Shown: positions 41,538-48,210 of the stretch, piece by piece
Layout: the number at the start of each line of letters is the position of its first letter
How positions within the stretch are numbered: position 1 is the stretch's first letter
From: Anaeromusa acidaminophila DSM 3853
GTDB lineage: Bacteria; Bacillota; Negativicutes; Anaeromusales; Anaeromusaceae
DNA length: 53,769 nucleotides
Assembly: GCF_000374545.1 (NCBI RefSeq)
Contig: NZ_KB894603.1
Coordinates: 1-53,769 of the forward strand
Reading direction: 5' to 3'
Notes under the pieces: model-generated
What the model was told of the DNA's origin: nothing
What the model saw: the letters and a program-made list of their open reading frames with translations, nothing else
The model's database searches: none
Made by a program: the position numbers and the translations under genes

Positions 41538-42857
41538 ATGCCAAAGGTATTAATTGTGGGAGACGACATGACCGGGGTCAATTCCAGCGCGGTGCTGCTG
41601 TCCCGCCAGGGTTTGCGGTGCGCGACCTTTTTTGACCTGGACCTGTACACGCAGGAAGAGGGAGAAAATCTGGATGTGGTGGTTGTCAGTACCGACAGCC
41701 GCAGCATTGCAGCGCAGGAAGCCTATGACCGGGTAGATAAAGCCATGAAAAAGCTGTATGACAGCAGCGTGCAGCTGGTGAACAAACGTATGGACAGTAC
41801 GCTGCGCGGCAATATCGGCCCGGAACTTAAAGCCATTCTCGACAATGTGCCCAAAGGAACGATGGCGTTGATGGTGCCGGTATTTCCTACGTCAGGACGC
41901 GTTTGTATTGGCGGTTATCTGATGGTCAATCAGGTGCCTTTGGAGCAGACCATTGTGGCCAAGGATCCCAAAAACCCCATTACTACGTCGAAAGTGGTGC
42001 CTCTGGTCGCTAAACAGATGGATGAGCCGGTTGGTTTCATCGAGCTCAGCACGGTGCTGCAGGGCTCGGAAGCGGTGAAGAAAGCCATTCTGCAGTACAA
42101 TGATGAAGGCGTGCGCGTTGTAGTGATTGACGCTACGACCAATGAAACGGTGGCGGATATCGCCAAAGCCGCCAAGGAGACAGGACTGCCTATCGTGGCG
42201 GTGGATCCGGGGCCTTTCACCAGCGCCATGACGGCGGAAGTGGTGGAGATGGAAGAAGCCCGAGGGCAGAAGGTATTCTTGACTGTCGGCAGCGTCAGCG
42301 ATAACACGCGGCGTCAGATGGAAGACATTCGCCTTAAGTATGCGCATCATCTGGTGAATGTATCGGTATTGGACTTGATCGATGACGCCAAGCGAGAAAC
42401 GGAAATCGAGCGGGTAGTTCAAGAAATTTGCGTAAACCCGGATGCGTATGAAGTGCTGGGTGTTACCACCACTTGCTGGGAATGCGATGTTATCGACCTG
42501 GGAAAAGTGGCCGCAGAGAAGGGGACAACGCAGGACGAGATTTCTCAGCGCATTTCCAAAGGCTTGGCGCGCATTACCGTGCGGGTCATTGAAGAGCTGG
42601 GCGATTGTATTGGCGGCCTCTTTACCAGCGGTGGCGATGTGACCGTGGCGGTGTGCGATGCGCTGCAGGCCATCTGCATTGAAGTGAAAGATGAGATCTT
42701 GCCGCTAGCGGTGTATGGCCGTCTGCATAAAGGCATTTTTGATAAGCATCCCATTGTGACCAAAGGCGGTCTGATTGGCGATGATACTGCCATCAGTAAA
42801 TGCGTGGACTATCTGTTGATTAAACTATCTAACGAAAGCTACGCAAAAAAGAACTAG
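41538..42857 (+). CDS. dtnK: Four-carbon acid sugar kinase (DtnK/OtnK/DUF1537 family)
   Basis: 439 residues. The N-terminal domain has GDDMTGVNSSAVLL and NKRMDSTLRGNIGPE. The C-terminal nucleotide-binding domain has FTSGGDVTVAV and GGLIGDDTAI. The family phosphorylates D-threonate, D-erythronate or related four-carbon acids at O-4. With pdxA2 and a GntP permease next door, the D-threonate/D-erythronate route to dihydroxyacetone phosphate is the best fit; the exact stereoisomer cannot be read from sequence. GTAAGGAGAGAG precedes the ATG. Repeats separate it from pdxA2. Confidence 0.85.
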   Translation: MPKVLIVGDDMTGVNSSAVLLSRQGLRCATFFDLDLYTQEEGENLDVVVVSTDSRSIAAQEAYDRVDKAMKKLYDSSVQLVNKRMDSTLRGNIGPELKAILDNVPKGTMALMVPVFPTSGRVCIGGYLMVNQVPLEQTIVAKDPKNPITTSKVVPLVAKQMDEPVGFIELSTVLQGSEAVKKAILQYNDEGVRVVVIDATTNETVADIAKAAKETGLPIVAVDPGPFTSAMTAEVVEMEEARGQKVFLTVGSVSDNTRRQMEDIRLKYAHHLVNVSVLDLIDDAKRETEIERVVQEICVNPDAYEVLGVTTTCWECDVIDLGKVAAEKGTTQDEISQRISKGLARITVRVIEELGDCIGGLFTSGGDVTVAVCDALQAICIEVKDEILPLAVYGRLHKGIFDKHPIVTKGGLIGDDTAISKCVDYLLIKLSNESYAKKN

Positions 42858-42869
42858 AAAAGCACCAGG

Positions 42870-42920
42870 CTTTGAACAGGAGTGCCCAGAGTCGCGGGAG
42901 GGACCGCAGGAGGGTTACGA
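42870..42920 (+). repeat. Purine-rich degenerate repeat tract inside the sugar-acid gene group
   Basis: TTTGAACAGGAGTGCCCAGA followed by GGGAGGGACCGCAGGAGGG. It lies directly after the kinase gene. Confidence 0.6.
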
Positions 42921-42927
42921 GCCAAAA

Positions 42928-43010
42928 GAGATTGCTTTGCTTCGCTCGCAATGACGTGTACGGCAGTCTTGTTGCCGTCGTTGCGAGGAGCGCAGCGACG
43001 CGGCAATCTC
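42928..43010. repeat. Palindromic repeat of the GTCATTGCGAG type
   Basis: GAGATTGCTTTGCTTCGCTC (left) and GCGACGCGGCAATCTC (right) are inverted copies that flank an inner hairpin ACGGCA/TGCCGT. The core CGCAATGAC / GTTGCGAGGAGCGCAGCGAC is a dispersed bacterial repeat seen in many genomes. Only one copy is in this window. Confidence 0.75.
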
Positions 43011-43021
43011 TTCGCTAGCGT

Positions 43022-43160
43022 GTTCTACTTGCTATTCTTTTGAAAAATCCGTAACTCTCTGCGTACCCTCCATTTACTCCATCTACTCCTGTTAAAAAAT
43101 CTTTCGCAGCCCTCTTTCGTACCCTCCGGTTACTCCGGTTCTCTTGTTAGTCGTCTTTTA
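43022..43160 (-). repeat. Pyrimidine-rich degenerate repeat tract before pdxA2
   Basis: TCTCTGCGTACCCTCCATTT, then ACTCCATCTACTCCTGTTAA, and a second block TTCGTACCCTCCGGTTACTC. Reverse-sense partner of the tract at 42870. Confidence 0.65.
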
Positions 43161-43188
43161 ACTACTTTATTTTAAGGAGCTGTTTATT

Positions 43189-44190
43189 ATGCAAAAACCG
43201 ATTATTGCTATACCTATGGGCGATCCTGCTGGTGTGGGTCCTGAAATTATTGTGAAATCCTTGAATCTACCGGAAATCTACGAAACTTGCCGCCCCTTGG
43301 TCATTGGCGATGTATCCGTACTGGAGCAGGCCATGACGTTCTGCGGTATCAAGCTGGCTGTCCGCCGTGTGGAGGGTCCTCAAGACGGCAAGTATGAATT
43401 TGGTACTATCGACGTGATCGATTTGAACAATGTAGATGTCAAAGAGCTGCAAATCGGTAAAGTTCAGGCGCTGGCCGGCCGCGCCGCCTTTGAATACATC
43501 AAGAAATCCATTGACTTGGCCATGGCTAAGGAAGTGGACGCTTTGGCGACAACGCCGATCAACAAGGAATCGCTGAAAGCCGCCCATGTTAACTACATTG
43601 GCCATACGGAAATTTTGGAAGACCTCTCCAATACCAAGAATCCGCTGACCATGTTCCAGGTGTTTGACCTGCGCGTCTTCTTCTTGACTCGTCATGTGTC
43701 GCTGCGCCGCGCTTGCGAGCTGGTAACGACGGAGAGCATGTACGAGTTCATTCATCGCTGCGCCAAGGCTCTTGAGGTGCTGGGCGTGAAGAATCCTCGT
43801 CTGGCGGTGGCCGGTCTTAACCCGCACAGCGGCGAGCATGGCCTCTTCGGTGACGAGGAAGTGCGTGAAATCGAACCGGCTATTGCCAAAGCCCAAGTAG
43901 ACGGTCTGAATGTCGTAGGCCCGGTAGCGGCGGACTCGGTGTTCCATTTCGCCTTGAAAGGCAGATATGACGCCGTGCTCTCCCTGTATCATGACCAAGG
44001 TCATATTGCGACCAAGATGGTAGACTTTGAACGCACCATTTCCATTACTAACAATATGCCGTTCCTGCGCACTTCTGTTGACCACGGTACGGCCCTGGAT
44101 ATTGCCGGCACAGGCAAGGTCAGCGAAGTCAGCATGGTAGAAGCCATTAAGCTGGCGGCGCAATACGCTCCCAATTTCAACAAGCAATAA
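43189..44190 (+). CDS. pdxA2: PdxA2-type 4-phospho-D-threonate/erythronate dehydrogenase
   Basis: 333 residues, PdxA family. It starts [15 protein letters not shown]. Metal-ligand histidines are expected in YIGHTEIL, at [12 protein letters not shown] and in the C-terminal [13 protein letters not shown]. In true vitamin B6 synthesis PdxA acts on 4-phosphohydroxythreonine. Here the neighbouring four-carbon acid kinase and GntP permease point to the catabolic PdxA2 branch, which oxidises and decarboxylates 4-phospho-D-threonate to dihydroxyacetone phosphate. AAGGAGC precedes the ATG. Confidence 0.88.
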   Translation: MQKPIIAIPMGDPAGVGPEIIVKSLNLPEIYETCRPLVIGDVSVLEQAMTFCGIKLAVRRVEGPQDGKYEFGTIDVIDLNNVDVKELQIGKVQALAGRAAFEYIKKSIDLAMAKEVDALATTPINKESLKAAHVNYIGHTEILEDLSNTKNPLTMFQVFDLRVFFLTRHVSLRRACELVTTESMYEFIHRCAKALEVLGVKNPRLAVAGLNPHSGEHGLFGDEEVREIEPAIAKAQVDGLNVVGPVAADSVFHFALKGRYDAVLSLYHDQGHIATKMVDFERTISITNNMPFLRTSVDHGTALDIAGTGKVSEVSMVEAIKLAAQYAPNFNKQ

Positions 44191-44207
44191 GCGCTTGTTG
44201 GCTGTTT

Positions 44208-44243
44208 GCGGCGAATTGTTTTGGGGTATGAAGCATTCGCCGC
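44208..44243 (+). other. Hairpin between pdxA2 and gntP
   Basis: GCGGCGAAT pairs with ATTCGCCGC (9 bp, 18-nt loop) and GGAAGCCTTTTTATAAA follows. It may reduce read-through into the permease gene or stabilise the upstream mRNA end. Confidence 0.4.
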
Positions 44244-44298
44244 GGAAGCCTTTTTATAAATCGGATATTCTTTTAGTACGATTAAGAAAGAAGGGTTA

Positions 44299-45642
44299 AT
44301 GATGGATCCGACAGTAAGCATGCTTTCTGTTCTAGGTATTGCTATTTTAATGATTATTGTTTTAAGCATCAAATTCCGCATTCATGCCTTTATCTCTCTG
44401 TTGGCCGCTTGTTTTCTCATTGCTTTTGCTACGGGCATGCCTCTCGATAAAATTGGCAAGTCCATTGAAGTCGGGATGGGCGGTACCTTGGGTTTCTTGG
44501 CGCCGATCCTGGCGCTGGGCGCTATCATCGGCAAGATGATGGAAATTTCCGGGGGCGCTGAAAAGCTGTCTCGGACGCTGATCAATATTATCGGCAAAAG
44601 CCGTGCCGCTTGGGCGATGATGATTGTTGCCTATATCTGCGGTATTCCGGTTTTCTTGCAGGTAGGTATCGTACTTCTGACTCCGATTCTCTTTTGTGTT
44701 GTTAAGGAATCCAAACAGCCGCTTGTAAAAATCGCGCTGGCGATGACTACCGCCTTGACGGTTGTTCACTGCATCGTGCCGCCCCATCCGGCTGCCATGG
44801 CCATTGCGCTGGCTCTTAAGGCCGATGTGGGCAAGGTGATTTTCTACGGCCTCTTAGTTGGTTTGCCGGCAACTGCCTTGGCAGGTCCTGTTTATGGTCA
44901 TTTCCTGTCGAAAAACAATGATCTGGAAGTTCCGGCACAATATAGTTGTGTGGAGCCGACTCCGGATGAAAAACTGCCGGCCTTCGGTATTACTCTCTTT
45001 ACCATTTTGTTGCCGCTTCTGATGATGATCGGCAAAACCATTATCGAACTCGTAGGCGACAAGAACGCCGCTTACATGCCTATCGTTAACTTCCTGGGCA
45101 GCCCGATTACGGCGTTGTTCCTGGCGGCTATCCTATCTTACTATGTCATGGGTCTGAAACGCGGTTTCTCTTTGGGCGATTTGGCTAAGAAAACCGAATC
45201 CGCCATGGGTCCTATGGCTACGATTATTCTGGTTATCGGCGCTGCCGGCGCGTTCAACCGCGTCATCCTGGACAGCGGCATCGGCGATGTGCTTAAAGCG
45301 GTGCTGACGGCGATTCAAATCAGCCCGTTGATTATGGCCTGGGTTATTGCCATTGTTATGCGTTTTGCCATCGGCAGCGCGACTGTGGCGATGATGACCT
45401 CCGCCGGCTTTATTACCCCGGTTTTGGCGGCGTATCCTTCGCTGGACCCGGCGTTGGTGGCGATCGCGATTGGCGCTGGCGCTATCGGGGCATCTCACGT
45501 AACTGACCCCGGTTTCTGGTTTGTAAAGGAGTCTTTAGGAATTCCGATGAACAAAATGTTTACTATTTATACCGGATCGACGACCATTGCCGCTGTCATC
45601 GGCCTTGCAGGCACACTGATTTTGGCGGCCATTGTCGGCTAA
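44299..45642 (+). CDS. GntP-family sugar-acid permease (threonate/erythronate candidate)
   Basis: 447 residues with about 12-14 membrane helices. GntP features include ATGMPLDKIGKSIEVGMGGTLG (in part), ISGGAEKLSRTLI, HCIVPPHPAAMAIA and a C-terminal ASHVTDPGFWFVKE. It resembles the second GntP in this window (52127) along its whole length but has diverged. It probably imports the four-carbon acid used by the kinase and PdxA2. The first of two adjacent ATG codons is used here; either is possible. A strong terminator follows. Confidence 0.92.
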   Translation: MMDPTVSMLSVLGIAILMIIVLSIKFRIHAFISLLAACFLIAFATGMPLDKIGKSIEVGMGGTLGFLAPILALGAIIGKMMEISGGAEKLSRTLINIIGKSRAAWAMMIVAYICGIPVFLQVGIVLLTPILFCVVKESKQPLVKIALAMTTALTVVHCIVPPHPAAMAIALALKADVGKVIFYGLLVGLPATALAGPVYGHFLSKNNDLEVPAQYSCVEPTPDEKLPAFGITLFTILLPLLMMIGKTIIELVGDKNAAYMPIVNFLGSPITALFLAAILSYYVMGLKRGFSLGDLAKKTESAMGPMATIILVIGAAGAFNRVILDSGIGDVLKAVLTAIQISPLIMAWVIAIVMRFAIGSATVAMMTSAGFITPVLAAYPSLDPALVAIAIGAGAIGASHVTDPGFWFVKESLGIPMNKMFTIYTGSTTIAAVIGLAGTLILAAIVG

Positions 45643-45692
45643 ATTTTATAAGCAGCCGGTCTGAGAGACGTAGAGAAATGGCCGGTATTATT

Positions 45693-45728
45693 CAAGAAAC
45701 ACCTGCTGCTATTGGCAGGTGTTTCTTG
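45693..45728 (+). terminator. Terminator of the sugar-acid operon
   Basis: CAAGAAACACCTGC pairs perfectly with GCAGGTGTTTCTTG (14 bp, 8-nt loop), with a T-rich segment after it. A TATAAT at 45755-45760 beyond it probably belongs to the kdsD promoter. Confidence 0.85.
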
Positions 45729-45796
45729 TTGACTTGTGTTTTGCGGCTTCTTTTTATAATATAGAAGAAGAAACTTTGTAACGGAGGATATAGGGC

Positions 45797-46762
45797 ATGA
45801 TTGAACAGGCAAGACAGGTACTGCGTATGGAGGCGGCGGCGATTGAAGCGCTCATTCCGCGCATTGACGAACAGTTTGTGCTGGCGGCGCAGATGATTTT
45901 GGAAACCAAGGGTCGACTCATTGTTACCGGCATGGGTAAGCCGGGACATGTGGGGCAGAAGATTACAGCAACTATGCTGAGTACAGGTACCCCCTCGTTT
46001 TTCCTGCATCCGGCGGAAGGCATTCATGGCGACTTGGGCATGGTGACGCAAGATGATATTGTTTTAGCCATTTCCAATAGCGGGGAAACCTCGGAAGTGA
46101 TTAACATTTTGCCGTCGATTCGTCGTATTGGCGCTAAAATCATTGCAATTTGCGGTAATGCTCAGTCGACGCTGGCGCAAAATGCGGATGTGGTGTTGGA
46201 TGCTTCGGTAGAGCAGGAAGCATGTCCCTTGGGACTGGCGCCGACCACAAGCACGACAGCGGAATTGGCCCTGGGCGATGCTTTGGCGGTGGTGCTCATG
46301 GCGGCGCGTAAGTTTACGGCGGACGATTTTGCTGTTTTCCATCCCGGCGGCGCGCTGGGACGCAAGCTGCTGATGAAGGTAGCCAACGTCATGCACGGCG
46401 AAGAGGAAAATCCGACCGTAACCGTAGAACAGAGCGTCAAGGAAGCGCTCTTTGTTATTACCGATAAGGGCCTTGGGGCTACTTCGGTCGTGGATGCAGA
46501 GGGTAAGCTGGTAGGCTTGATTACGGACGGCGATATTCGTCGCGGCCTGGAAAAGGGCCTTGATTTTCTTACCCATAATGTGGGCGAGCTGATGACCAAG
46601 CAGCCGCAGACCATTACCGCGGAAAAGCTGGCTGCTGAAGCGCTGCGCATGATGGAGCAGCATCGTCCCAAGCCGATTACTGTCCTGCCTGTAGTGGACA
46701 AAGACGGCCGCTCCGTGGGCCTGGTGCATGTTACCGACCTGTTGCGGCAGGGTATTGTCTAA
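45797..46762 (+). CDS. kdsD: Arabinose-5-phosphate isomerase (SIS domain plus two CBS domains)
   Basis: 321 residues. SIS domain at about 30-170: LIVTGMGKPGHVGQKI, then STGTPSFFLHPAEGIHGDLG and SNSGETSEVI. Two CBS domains are at about 205-320. This is KdsD/GutQ architecture, which makes arabinose 5-phosphate from ribulose 5-phosphate for Kdo and lipopolysaccharide. That fits a diderm host. It has its own -10-like TATAAT after a terminator, so it need not belong to the sugar-acid genes. AACGGAGGATATAGG precedes the ATG. Confidence 0.9.
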   Translation: MIEQARQVLRMEAAAIEALIPRIDEQFVLAAQMILETKGRLIVTGMGKPGHVGQKITATMLSTGTPSFFLHPAEGIHGDLGMVTQDDIVLAISNSGETSEVINILPSIRRIGAKIIAICGNAQSTLAQNADVVLDASVEQEACPLGLAPTTSTTAELALGDALAVVLMAARKFTADDFAVFHPGGALGRKLLMKVANVMHGEEENPTVTVEQSVKEALFVITDKGLGATSVVDAEGKLVGLITDGDIRRGLEKGLDFLTHNVGELMTKQPQTITAEKLAAEALRMMEQHRPKPITVLPVVDKDGRSVGLVHVTDLLRQGIV

Positions 46763-46922
46763 GGATACTACTGCTTTACTCGCAGCACGCGTCAAAACAG
46801 TTCTTTTTACGACAGACTTTGTCAGAAAGCCTCGACAGAGCACCGCTCTGCCTGCGTTTTCTTTCGCGTCTGGCGAAAAAATCCTTGTTATGACGGAGTG
46901 CTCATTAAACCAACAGCTTCCT
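46763..46922 (+). repeat. 160-bp nested palindromic repeat, copy H
   Basis: It starts at the base after the kdsD stop. Ends are AGGATACTACTG and CAACAGCTTCCT. The inner arm GCGTCAAAACAGTTCTTTTT pairs with AAAAAATCCTTGTTATGACGG. The central hairpin is CAGAG/CTCTG where copies B, E and G have CATAG/CTATG, a paired change on both sides. Confidence 0.87.
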
Positions 46923-46940
46923 GCGTTTGAGTATCTAGTT

Positions 46941-47002
46941 CTAAAATATAAAAATCACCTTGATGGCGTTGACGCGCTGTCAGGGTGATTTTTATATTTT
47001 AG
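46941..47002. terminator. Bidirectional terminator between kdsD and the RpiR gene
   Basis: CTAAAATATAAAAATCACC and GGTGATTTTTATATTTTAG are exact inverted copies, extended by TTGA/TCA-type pairing, around a 16-nt GC-rich loop. T-runs lie on both sides. Confidence 0.9.
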
Positions 47003-47029
47003 ATGTTTTGTGTTGAAAGTTCGTATTTG

Positions 47030-47089
47030 GCAACCCTCATGCAAGCCATCAGATTCTCATCGAGACTCCTGTTTGTTCTCCTGTTGTAC
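47030..47089 (-). repeat. Pyrimidine-rich tract after copy H, weak
   Basis: AACCCTCATGC, then ATTCTCATCGAGACTCCTG and TTCTCCTGTTGTACC. It is shorter and more degenerate than the other tracts. It lies at the 3' end of the RpiR gene. Confidence 0.4.
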
Positions 47090-47968
47090 CTATACTTTCC
47101 GCCGGGAAACGGCCGTGCGCATTTTTTGGACATTGGCTTTGATGGTGTCTGGCTGCTGCAGCATGACGCCGACATACAAGGCGTCAATCAAGGCCATGTG
47201 CATGAGGCGGGAGGCCATGGCTTCACTGCGGTAGTTGACTTCCCTAGCCATGCCGCAGAGGGTAATATCCGCCGCTTGGCTGATGGGGGAGCGAAGATGG
47301 CTGGTAATGGCGATAACCGTAGCGCCGCAAGGCTTGGCCAGTTCGATGGCGCCGAGGATGTCCTGGTTGGAGCCGGAGTGGGAGATGACCAGGATGACGT
47401 CCCCAGGCTTGGCCAGCGAAGCGGAGGTATATTGCATGTGCGCATCAGAGTAGGAAACCACCGGAATGCCAAAACGGATAAAACGATATTCGATATCTAA
47501 AGCGACGATGGAGGAGACGCCGGAACCGTACGCGTAAATGCGTTTAGCCTGGCAAACGGCGGCGATGGCTTTGGCCAGCTCTTTTTCATCGACGATGCGC
47601 AGGGTGTCCTGTAGGCCTTCGGAGATGCTGTGGAATACTTTAGCCGCAAGGGCGCCGGGAGAATCGTCGGCAGATACCTCTTGGTACTCGGTAGCGAAGG
47701 TAGGATACATTTCCGCAGCTAAGGCAATTTTAAAGGATTGAAAGCCTGTGAAACCGGCTTTTTTGCAGAGTCGGAAGATGGTAGCTTCAGCAATACTGCA
47801 GGTTTCCGCCAGGCTGGTAATTGTCAGGTGGATGACTTCGGCAGGGTTTTCCAAAATATATTCAGCGGCTTTACGCTCTGTTTTTGTTAGATGGGGTAAA
47901 ATGCTGCGCAGCACCGTAAGACAGCCGGGCTGTCCTGGCGGTGGCGTATGCGATGAATTTTTGTTCAT
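47090..47968 (-). CDS. RpiR/MurR-family regulator
   Basis: 292 residues. N-terminal helix-turn-helix (LTKTERKAAEYILENPAEVI, then SLAETCSIAEATIFRLCKKAGF) and a C-terminal SIS domain that binds phosphosugars (RIYAYGSGVSSIVALDIEYRF in part, and VISHSGSNQDIL). It is divergent from the gluconate operon and probably represses it. The RBS GAGGAGTC and start at 47968 fit; an 11-residue upstream extension is less likely. Its own leader carries one operator-like palindrome. Confidence 0.92.
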   Translation of the reverse strand: MNKNSSHTPPPGQPGCLTVLRSILPHLTKTERKAAEYILENPAEVIHLTITSLAETCSIAEATIFRLCKKAGFTGFQSFKIALAAEMYPTFATEYQEVSADDSPGALAAKVFHSISEGLQDTLRIVDEKELAKAIAAVCQAKRIYAYGSGVSSIVALDIEYRFIRFGIPVVSYSDAHMQYTSASLAKPGDVILVISHSGSNQDILGAIELAKPCGATVIAITSHLRSPISQAADITLCGMAREVNYRSEAMASRLMHMALIDALYVGVMLQQPDTIKANVQKMRTAVSRRKV

Positions 47969-47985
47969 AATGAAGACGACTCCTC

Positions 47986-48000
47986 TGAAAAAAATTTTCA
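47986..48000. promoter_or_regulatory. Operator-like palindrome near the RpiR gene
   Basis: TGAAAAAAATTTTCA: arms TGAAAA/TTTTCA with a 3-bp centre. It overlaps the RpiR RBS region and is repeated with one mismatch at 48156 in front of the gluconate operon. Confidence 0.65.
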
Positions 48001-48104
48001 AATCTACCTTTTACTTTATCATAGCGGGAGCGTTCCAGCCAGTAAAATCTAGAAACTACGCGGCTTTTCTTGTTCTATATCGACACCTGAGATTGGTCGA
48101 AAGA

Positions 48105-48147
48105 ATGCAAAAATTTTCTTGCATTTTCCGATAAGCCTTCGTATAAT
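48105..48147 (+). promoter_or_regulatory. Promoter of the gluconate operon with overlapping palindrome
   Basis: TTGCAT (48119-48124) and TATAAT (48142-48147) are separated by 17 bp. The -35 box forms one arm of the inverted repeat ATGCAA/TTGCAT (48105-48124), whose centre is AAATTTTC. Confidence 0.75.
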
Positions 48148-48155
48148 GTAAAAAA

Positions 48156-48170
48156 AGAAAAAAATTTTCA
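48156..48170. promoter_or_regulatory. Operator-like palindrome at the gluconate operon start
   Basis: AGAAAAAAATTTTCA matches the site at 47986 in 14 of 15 positions. It lies at +1, where a bound RpiR-type repressor would block initiation. Confidence 0.65.
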
Positions 48171-48210
48171 CCAAAAAAACAAAAAAAGAAAAAAATAAAA
48201 GGAGAAAATC

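Noticed and set aside
42928-43010. GTCATTGCGAG palindrome as a new element
   Set aside because: Its core resembles a dispersed repeat already known from many bacterial genomes, and there is only one copy here.
43267-44187. Minus-strand open frame of 306 codons opposite pdxA2
   Set aside because: Mirror frame of a conserved gene with similar extent; no independent support.
45729-45760. TTGACT/TATAAT as a full promoter for kdsD
   Set aside because: The spacer is 20 bp, too long for a normal sigma-70 promoter. The -10 may be real, but the -35 cannot be fixed.
1236-46922. The dispersed repeats as a CRISPR array
   Set aside because: Copies are kilobases apart, 160 bp long and in both orientations, with no regular spacers and no cas genes.
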